Assembly (NCBI GenBank): GCA_903928275.1 | Contig: CAIYQJ010000386.1 | Span: forward strand, 1-20,834 | Direction: 5' to 3' | Length of the DNA: 20,834 nt | From: an uncultured Chloroflexota bacterium | GTDB taxonomy: Bacteria; Chloroflexota; Limnocylindria; Limnocylindrales; CSP1-4 | In this document: positions 15,538 through 20,834 of the stretch, in pieces | Position numbering within the stretch: position 1 is the first letter of the stretch | How the letters are laid out: each line of letters starts with the position of its first letter | Program-made: the position numbers and the translations under genes | The notes under the pieces: model-generated | The model's input: only the letters and a program-made list of their open reading frames with translations | Database searches by the model: none | Told to the model about the DNA's origin: nothing

Positions 15538-16238
15538 CTACCTCGTGAGGTCGATCCGTTCGCGGCCCGCGTAGACGTTGAAACGGTCGCCGCGGAGGAA
15601 GCCCACGCTGGTCATCCCGAGACGCTCTGCCGTCTCGACGGCGAGGTCCGACGGCGCGGAGATGGCGCAGACGATCGGGGCGCCGGCGCACCGGCCTTCC
15701 GTACCAGCTCGAACGAGAGGCGTCCGGAGACGAGGACGATGCGGTCGGAGAGCGGGAGCTCGCCCGCAAGCAGGCTCGCGCCCACGAGCTTGTCGAGCGC
15801 GTCATGACGGCCGATGTCCTCGCGGAGTCGCAGGAGCTCCCCTCCCGGCGTGAAGAGCCCGGCGGCATGGAGCCCGCCGGTCGCCTCGAACATTGCCTGG
15901 GCCGCCCGCAGCGCATCGGGAATGGGGACGATCGTGCAGCGGCCCACGACCGGCCCCGGCGTGACCGGCGGGCACCGGAGCGCCACCGCGTCGAGCGACG
16001 CCTTGCCGCAGATCCCGCAGCTCGACGTCGCGACGAAGCTCCTGGCTGGGACCGCTGCCACGTCGAACGGCCCGCGGAGCCGGACCGCGACCTCGTTGTC
16101 CGGGTGCGCGACGTCCGCGGGATGGCCGAGCTCGAAGCCCGCGACGTCGCCGGCGGCGATGAGCCCCTCCGTGAACAGGAAGCCTGCGGCGAGCTCCTCG
16201 TCGTGGCCGGGCGTGCGCATCGTGATCGCGACGTCCAT
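15538..16238 (-). pseudogene. fdhD: fdhD, formate dehydrogenase accessory sulfurtransferase, truncated and frameshifted
   Basis: FdhD passes sulfur from a cysteine desulfurase to the molybdenum cofactor of formate dehydrogenase. The frame from ATG 16238 reads MDVAITMRTPGHDEELAAGF (the usual TMRTPGDDEELA region), CGIC at Cys74/Cys77, GGLHAAGLF, LREDIGRHDALDKLVG and SGRLSFELVRKA, then leaves the family pattern. The missing C-terminus continues in another frame: CAGAPIVCAISAPSDLAVETAERLG, GFLRGDRFNVYAGRERI, stop at 15538-15540. The switch falls at 15691-15692, where GG stands for a full codon, so one base is missing. The first 30-40 residues of normal FdhD are also absent; a VTSEPP stretch in another frame just upstream may be what is left. 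Either the gene is dead or the base loss is an assembly error, but the lost N-terminus supports decay. Confidence 0.85.
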
Positions 16239-16320
16239 CCGGCGGCTCGCTTGTCACCGCGCGAGTGTATCGTCGGGGTGCCAGTCGACAGCCTTCATCG
16301 TCACCCCGCCGGAGGAGTTC

Positions 16321-17511
16321 GTGGACCCCAGGACCGCCGCCCGCGATCGCATCGACGCCTCGCGTGACGCGCTCGTGGACCTCTCCCGCCAGATCCACGC
16401 GACGCCGGAGGTCGGGTTCTCCGAGTTCGTGAGCGCGGCGGCCGTGGCGGACGCGCTGGAGCTCGCCGGGCTGCGCGTGGAGCGCGGCATCTGCGACATG
16501 CCGACGGCGTTCGCCGCGCGGGCCGGCAGCGGCCCGCTGCGGATCGCGATCTGCGCCGAATACGACGCGCTGCCGGCCGTGGGGCACGCGTGCGGCCACA
16601 ACATCATCTCGGCCGCGGCGGTGGGCGCGGGCATCGGGCTCGCCGCGGTCGCCGACGCGATCGGCATCGAGGTCGTGGTGCTCGGGACCCCGTCGGAGGA
16701 GGGCGGCGGCGGGAAGATCCTCCTGCTGGAGCGGGGCGGCTTCGACGGCGTCAACGCGGCGATGATGGTCCACCCCGCCCCGTTCGAGACCGGCGACATG
16801 CCGATGATCGCGGCGACGCACTTCACGGTGACGTACCGCGGGAAGGAGGCGCATGCCGCGGCCTTCCCGGAGCTGGGCGTGAACGCGTCGGACGCGCTCA
16901 CCGTCGCGCAGGTGGCGGTCGGCCTCCTGCGCCAGCAGCTGCCGCCCGACGTCCGGGTGCATGGGATCGTCATCAAGGGCGGCGATGCGATGAACATCAT
17001 CCCCGCCGAGACGCGGATCGAGTACATGGTCCGCTCGTCCACGCTCGCAGGGCTCGAGGCCGCGAAGGCACGGGTCCTGGCCTGCTTCGAGGCGGGCGCG
17101 ATCGCGACCGGCTGCTCGATGGAGTCCATGCAGGCGGGTCCCGACTACGCTGAGGTCCGGGCGGATCCCGACCTCCTCGCGGCCTGGGAGCGCAATGCAC
17201 GCGCCCTCGGCCGCCACCCGTGGCCGGACACCGGCCCGGTGCCCACGCCCGCATCCACCGACATGGGCAACGTGTCGCTCGTGATCCCGTCGATCCATCC
17301 GGCAATGTCGCTCGACTGCTACCCCGTGGTGAACCACCAGCCCGAGTTCGCGGCCGCATGCGCCACTCCGGTCGCCGACAGGGCCGCGATCGACGGCGCG
17401 ATCGGGATGGCGTGGACCGCGATCGACGCGGCGACCGATCCGGCCCTCCGCGAGCGCCTGCTGGCGCGCGAGTTCCGGGTGGCCGGCACCGGTGGAGGAG
17501 ATGCGCGATGA
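16321..17511 (+). CDS. M20-family amidohydrolase (AbgB-like)
   Basis: A 396-residue metal-dependent amide hydrolase of the M20 family, nearest in motif pattern to p-aminobenzoyl-glutamate hydrolase subunit AbgB and to N-acyl or auxin-conjugate amidohydrolases. LSRQIHATPEVGFSEFVSA (21-39) is the typical opening. ICAEYDALPAVGHACGHN (77-94) and GTPSEEGGGGK (122-132) carry the metal ligands and the catalytic Glu pair. AAMMVHPAP (146-154) and TYRGKEAHAAAFP (171-183) mark the dimerisation lid with its conserved His178. GTG at 16321 is preceded by GGAGGAG at 5 bases. It is divergent from the fdhD remnant, leaving an 82-base promoter region. Its stop overlaps the next start (ATGA), so the two are translationally coupled. 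Substrate is unknown; a tryptophanase two genes on makes release of an amino acid from a conjugate attractive, but this is inference. Confidence 0.88.
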   Translation: MDPRTAARDRIDASRDALVDLSRQIHATPEVGFSEFVSAAAVADALELAGLRVERGICDMPTAFAARAGSGPLRIAICAEYDALPAVGHACGHNIISAAAVGAGIGLAAVADAIGIEVVVLGTPSEEGGGGKILLLERGGFDGVNAAMMVHPAPFETGDMPMIAATHFTVTYRGKEAHAAAFPELGVNASDALTVAQVAVGLLRQQLPPDVRVHGIVIKGGDAMNIIPAETRIEYMVRSSTLAGLEAAKARVLACFEAGAIATGCSMESMQAGPDYAEVRADPDLLAAWERNARALGRHPWPDTGPVPTPASTDMGNVSLVIPSIHPAMSLDCYPVVNHQPEFAAACATPVADRAAIDGAIGMAWTAIDAATDPALRERLLAREFRVAGTGGGDAR

Positions 17512-18242
17512 CCGCGGCGCGACACGGCGACTTCGACCCGGCGGCGACATGGGCCGCCGGCGTCATCACGCCGGCGGAGGGGCGCGGCTTCGTGGCGGAC
17601 CTCGGCTTCGAGCTGGTCCACGGCGAGCAGCCCGACCGGCCCGGCGGCGCGAACCTCATCGTCGCGCTCCGCGAGACGCCGAGCGACCATCACTTCGACC
17701 CGGAGACCGCCACCTACTGGGCCGCGGAGCATGGGCGCGGGATGCGGCGCGACCTGGACCGCTCCTTCACGCTCCCCGATCCCGGCGTCGCGTGGGGGAC
17801 GATCGTCCTCCGGGACCGCTTCGGGCTCGTCAACACCTTCCTCACGTTCGGCGGGGTCGTCCGGATCGGCGACGTGGATCGCGCGACGCGGATCGCGGTC
17901 TTCGGCTCGCCCGCCCCGATCGAGCGGTGGGGCGGCCACTCGCAGGAGTCGGGCACCCGCGTCGACGAAGCGGGCGCGTTCTTCGGCCGCGTTCGCGCGG
18001 CCGTGGGTGCAGACGTCGCGCTGGAGGCGCGCGTGGTGGTCGCGCCGCCGCTCGCCCTCTACGCGGCGCTCATCTGCGACGTGCGAGGACGGATCGAGGC
18101 GCACCCGGCGCTCGGGGACGCGCGGCCGGGCCTCGTGGCATGGAGCAGGGAGGAGAACGCGCACCTGGTGGCGTCGGCCCCGGGAGCGCTCGCGGAGGGC
18201 CGCGAACTGCTCGCGGCGCTCCGGCTCGGCACGGCGGACTGA
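17508..18242 (+). CDS. conserved-looking protein of unknown function
   Basis: A 244-residue soluble protein I do not recognise. It has no signal peptide or membrane helix. Visible stretches include GRGFVADLGFELVHGEQ near the start, then GGANLIVALRETPSDHHFDP, VAWGTIVLRDRFGLVNTFLTFGG, a GSPAPIERWGGHSQESGT stretch, and a helical C-terminus ending LAALRLG. The mixed alpha/beta character and lack of low-complexity sequence indicate a real protein. ATG at 17508 overlaps the amidohydrolase stop by ATGA and has GGAGG 9 bases upstream, so it is made from the same message and probably assists or follows the same reaction. Longer in-frame extension upstream lies inside the amidohydrolase gene and is rejected. 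Confidence 0.82.
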   Translation: MTAARHGDFDPAATWAAGVITPAEGRGFVADLGFELVHGEQPDRPGGANLIVALRETPSDHHFDPETATYWAAEHGRGMRRDLDRSFTLPDPGVAWGTIVLRDRFGLVNTFLTFGGVVRIGDVDRATRIAVFGSPAPIERWGGHSQESGTRVDEAGAFFGRVRAAVGADVALEARVVVAPPLALYAALICDVRGRIEAHPALGDARPGLVAWSREENAHLVASAPGALAEGRELLAALRLGTAD

Positions 18243-18292
18243 CGGCCCGCGGTCGCGGGACGCGGTCCGGCGCACCCACAGGAGGTGTTCGG

Positions 18293-18550
18293 ATGGGCGA
18301 GACCAAGCGCCGGTTCACGGCCGAAGAGGCTGCCGTGATCGCGGCCACGATCGGCCTGGACTTCGAGGTCGAGGGCGTGGACCGGGAGGAGTTCCGCATG
18401 GGGCTCGAGGTGGAGATGGAGCATGGCTCCCGCGACCCGCGGACGAACGTCACCGGCGACGACCCGTTCCTCACCGGGAAGATCTCCTGGGCGCACCTGC
18501 AGGAGCTGCCGGACTACTACAGCCGCCTGAAGGTGATGGAGGGCGACTGA
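18293..18550 (+). CDS. DUF5661-like small protein
   Basis: An 85-residue soluble protein. The pattern FTAEEAAVIAATIGLDFEVE, then EEFRMGLEVEMEHGSRDP, then DDPFLTGKISWAHLQELPDYYSRLKVME is that of DUF5661-type proteins (a Glu-His core EMEHG and a final HLxExPDYYxRLxxME), whose function is unknown. The acidic/His residues could bind a metal. ATG at 18293 has AGGAGG 7 bases upstream. It lies 50 bases after the unknown protein and 108 bases before the tryptophanase gene in the same direction, so a shared transcript is likely. Confidence 0.8.
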   Translation: MGETKRRFTAEEAAVIAATIGLDFEVEGVDREEFRMGLEVEMEHGSRDPRTNVTGDDPFLTGKISWAHLQELPDYYSRLKVMEGD

Positions 18551-18658
18551 CCGTCCTCGCCCGGCGAGGTCCGGCACACCTGCGCCGGCCCCGCCGCGTC
18601 TCCGCGGGCCACGCACGGGCGGGGCGCGCCCGGCGGGTCCAACGGGCAGGAGGCCGCC

Positions 18659-20035
18659 ATGGACTACCGCACGATCATCGAGCCATTCCGGATCCACGCG
18701 GTGGAGCCGATCCGGATGACCACGCGGCAGGAGCGGCTGCGGGCGATCGAGGCCGCCGGCTGGAACCTGTTCGGCCTCCATGCCGATGACGTGCTCATCG
18801 ACCTGCTGACGGATTCCGGCACCGGTGCGATGAGCCGCGACCAGTGGGCCGCGATGCAGCACGGCGACGAGAGCTACGCCGGGTCGCCGTCCTGGTTCAT
18901 CTTCCTCGAGGCCGTGCACGGCCTGTTCCCCTACCGCCACGTCATCCCCACGCACCAGGGGCGCGCCGCCGAGCGGATCCTCTTCACCGCGATCGGCGGA
19001 CCAGGGAAGGTCGTCCCGAACAACACGCACTTCGACACGACCCGCGCGAACGTCGAGGCGACGGGCGCCACGGCCGTGGACTGCGTCATCCCCGAGGGCC
19101 GCGTCCCGTCGCTCCGCCATCCCTTCAAGGGCAACATGGACCTCGACCTCCTGGACCGGACGATCCGGGTGGCCGGACCCGGGAACGTCCCGGTCGTCTT
19201 CGTCACCGTGACGAACAACTCGGGCGGCGGCCAGCCGGTCTCCATGGCGAACATCCGCGGTGTCCGCGCGGTGTGCGACCGCCACGGCATCCCGCTCTTC
19301 CTCGACGCGTGCCGGTTCGCGGAGAACGCGTGGTTCATCCGCGAGCGGGAGGACGGTTTCGCCTCCACGCCCATCGTGGACATCGTCCGCGAGATGGCGT
19401 CGTGCGCGGACGGCATGACGATGAGCGCCAAGAAGGACGGCCTCGCGAACATCGGCGGCTGGCTCGCGATGGACGACGACGGGCTCGCGGAGCGGTGTCG
19501 GAACCTCCTCATCCTCACGGAGGGCTTCCCCACGTACGGCGGCCTCGCGGGGCGCGACCTCGAAGCGATCGCACAGGGGCTCCGGGAGGTCGTCCACGAG
19601 GACTACCTCCGGTACCGGATCCGGAGCACGGCGTACCTCGGTGACGCGGTGGCGGCCGCAGGGGTCCCCGCCGTGGTCCCCACGGGCGGCCACGCCGTCT
19701 ACCTCGACGCGCGGGCGCTGCTCCCGCACATCCCGCCCCTCGCGTACCCGGGGCAGTCGCTCGCGGTGGCGCTGTACGTGGAGGGCGGCATCCGCGGCTG
19801 CGAGATCGGCACCGTCATGTTCGGGGCGCAGCCCGACGGGACGGAGGAGCCTGCGGCGATGGATCTCGTGCGCCTGGCGATCCCGCGCCGGACGTACACG
19901 CAGAGCCACATCGACTACACGATCGAGGTGGTCCTGCGCGTCGCCGAGCACGCGGCCGACCTGCGCGGCTACCGGATCGTGGAGGCGCCGGCGCAGCTGC
20001 GCCACTTCACGGCACGGTTCGAGCCCCTCGGCTGA
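18659..20035 (+). CDS. tnaA: tryptophanase (tryptophan indole-lyase)
   Basis: A 458-residue beta-eliminating lyase that would split L-tryptophan to indole, pyruvate and ammonia. Family marks are EPFRIHAVEPI (8-18), IDLLTDSGTGAMS (47-59), PTHQGRAAE (97-105), NSGGGQPVSMANIR (187-200), DACRFAENAWFI (216-227), SAKKD with Schiff-base Lys259, and EGFPTYGGLAGRDLEA. The relative tyrosine phenol-lyase differs at three sites. TPL has Thr, Arg and Phe where tryptophanase has Asp, Ile and His. Here they are Asp126 (HFDTTR), Ile383 (CEIG) and His449 (LRHFTARF), all tryptophanase-type. ATG at 18659 has AGGAGG 5 bases upstream. No TnaC-type leader peptide or tnaB permease is seen. It ends the M20-unknown-DUF5661 run, or starts its own unit with the glyoxalase-like gene. 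Confidence 0.92.
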   Translation: MDYRTIIEPFRIHAVEPIRMTTRQERLRAIEAAGWNLFGLHADDVLIDLLTDSGTGAMSRDQWAAMQHGDESYAGSPSWFIFLEAVHGLFPYRHVIPTHQGRAAERILFTAIGGPGKVVPNNTHFDTTRANVEATGATAVDCVIPEGRVPSLRHPFKGNMDLDLLDRTIRVAGPGNVPVVFVTVTNNSGGGQPVSMANIRGVRAVCDRHGIPLFLDACRFAENAWFIREREDGFASTPIVDIVREMASCADGMTMSAKKDGLANIGGWLAMDDDGLAERCRNLLILTEGFPTYGGLAGRDLEAIAQGLREVVHEDYLRYRIRSTAYLGDAVAAAGVPAVVPTGGHAVYLDARALLPHIPPLAYPGQSLAVALYVEGGIRGCEIGTVMFGAQPDGTEEPAAMDLVRLAIPRRTYTQSHIDYTIEVVLRVAEHAADLRGYRIVEAPAQLRHFTARFEPLG

Positions 20036-20114
20036 CGCGCACGAGACGGCCGACGGTCGGATCGAGGCTCCGCTCGCATCCTCCGCAGACGACAGCATGC
20101 CCGGAGGTGGACGC

Positions 20115-20552
20115 ATGGCGACCGGCATCCAGGTCACGTTCGATTGCGCGGACCCCGCGCGGCTCGCGGCCTTCTGGGCGGAGGCGCTCCACTACCGCGT
20201 GCCCGATCCGCCGGACGGCCACGCCACGTGGAACGACTGGGCGCGCGCCGTGGGGATCCCCGAACCCCAGTGGAACGACTGGAGCGCGGCCGAGGACCCC
20301 GACCGCGTGGGCCCGCGCCTCTTCTTCCAGCGCGTCCCCGAGCCGAAGGTCGCGAAGAACCGGGTCCACCTCGACGTCAGCGCCGGCGGCGGCCGCGACG
20401 TCTCGCCCGCCGAGCGCCGCCAACGCGTGGACGCGGAGGTCGCGCGGCTCAAGGCGCTCGGCGCGACCGACGAGCGCGGGGCGATGGACCTGCGCGGCGA
20501 GTACTGGGTGCGGATGAACGACCCCGAGGGCAATGAGTTCTGCGTCCAGTAG
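20115..20552 (+). CDS. glyoxalase-like (VOC superfamily) protein
   Basis: A 145-residue protein of the vicinal-oxygen-chelate fold, Glyoxalase_6-like subgroup. It opens with VTFDCADPARLAAFWAEALHY and closes with RGEYWVRMNDPEGNEFCVQ. Between them RLFFQRVPEPKVAKNRVHLDV gives the paired strands with the metal-site His. Such proteins include dioxygenases, lyases and resistance proteins; the substrate cannot be read from sequence. ATG at 20115 is supported by GGAGGT 7 bases upstream. The gene is 79 bases downstream of tryptophanase in the same direction and may share its transcript. Confidence 0.85.
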   Translation: MATGIQVTFDCADPARLAAFWAEALHYRVPDPPDGHATWNDWARAVGIPEPQWNDWSAAEDPDRVGPRLFFQRVPEPKVAKNRVHLDVSAGGGRDVSPAERRQRVDAEVARLKALGATDERGAMDLRGEYWVRMNDPEGNEFCVQ

Positions 20553-20637
20553 GGCCTCGAGACGCCTGGCCGCGGGCTGGGTCCGCCGCGGGGCGGGCCG
20601 GGCCAAGTCCCGCACCGCGCCGACCTCCCGCGGCGAT

Positions 20638-20664
20638 CGCGGCGCTGCCCCGGGCCGCGCTTTT
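20638..20664 (+). terminator. candidate intrinsic terminator after the glyoxalase-like gene
   Basis: A 6-bp stem (CGCGGC at 20638-20643, GCCGCG at 20654-20659) with a 10-base loop is followed by CTTTT, one of the few T runs in this GC-rich DNA. It lies 85 bases past the stop of the glyoxalase-like gene on the same strand, a sensible end for the tryptophanase/glyoxalase transcript. Confidence 0.4.
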
Positions 20665-20706
20665 CGGGCGGAAGGGCCCTCCCCGGCCGGGTCGACGCGG
20701 CGGACC

Positions 20707-20834
20707 ATGCAGCCGGAGGATCGGATGCGACTTCGACATCGTGCGGACGAGGGGTACACGAGCGCGCCGCCCCCGCGTCACGGCGGCGCGGGCGGCGAGG
20801 CTGCGACGACGGCCGCCTCCGCCGGCGACGCGCG
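20707..20834 (+). CDS. possible start of a gene cut by the window end
   Basis: An open frame begins at ATG 20707 or ATG 20725 and runs to the end of the window without a stop. The second start has GGAGGA about 6 bases upstream. The residues read MRLRHRADEGYTSAPPPRHG and then Gly/Ala-rich sequence. Composition is not convincingly protein-like and no family is recognisable, so this is only a candidate. Confidence 0.2.
   Translation, partial: MQPEDRMRLRHRADEGYTSAPPPRHGGAGGEAATTAASAGDA

Noticed and set aside
18551..18658. TnaC-type leader peptide or riboswitch upstream of tryptophanase
   Set aside because: The 108 bases contain a small CCTCGC/GCGAGG hairpin after the DUF5661 stop, but no short Trp-containing frame with a ribosome site.
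18059..20137. A 692-codon minus-strand open frame
   Set aside because: It lies opposite tryptophanase and the DUF5661-like gene, both of which have clear family motifs and ribosome sites.

Overview
The window is very G+C-rich DNA with frequent GTG starts, TGA/TAG stops only, and good GGAGG-type ribosome sites before most genes. The gene set fits a free-living high-GC bacterium. My best guess is a soil or freshwater Chloroflexota lineage, with an actinobacterium as the alternative. This is inferred from gene content and base composition, since no marker gene is present.

Left part (1-5200, all minus strand): an SdpI/DUF1648-type membrane protein overlaps the end of a cyclic 2,3-diphosphoglycerate synthetase-like GTPase. 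Next come a small secreted protein followed by a strong hairpin, a class I SAM methyltransferase, and a single-span membrane-anchored protein with a Cys-containing outer domain.

Middle part (5400-12200): a 111-codon piece equal to the C-terminal third of MobA; an orphan sugar-type ABC solute-binding protein with an unusual Pro/Thr/Ala-rich insert; a selenocysteine tRNA (UCA anticodon, 6-bp D stem, long variable arm) on the minus strand; then a plus-strand operon of an AdiA-like arginine decarboxylase and a GadC-like APC antiporter joined by a GTGA overlap. Directly after the antiporter lies a short in-frame ruin of formate dehydrogenase alpha (fdhA).

Right part (12200-20834): a GcvR-like two-ACT protein, an exact 19-bp tandem repeat array, a pentapeptide-repeat lipoprotein and a class V aminotransferase, all minus strand. 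They are followed by an fdhD gene that lacks its N-terminus and carries a frameshift. Divergent from it is a plus-strand run: an M20 amidohydrolase overlapping an unknown protein by ATGA, a DUF5661-like protein, a tryptophanase, and a glyoxalase-like protein.

The most interesting signal is collective. Four components of one pathway (selenocysteine-dependent, molybdenum-dependent formate dehydrogenase: selC, fdhA, fdhD, mobA) all sit within about 11 kb. Three are clearly broken, and the fourth, tRNA-Sec, has three mismatched pairs in its acceptor/T helix. This looks like a fossil of a Sec-formate dehydrogenase module dying in place among intact amino-acid catabolism genes. Sequencing or assembly error in single positions cannot be excluded from the sequence alone.
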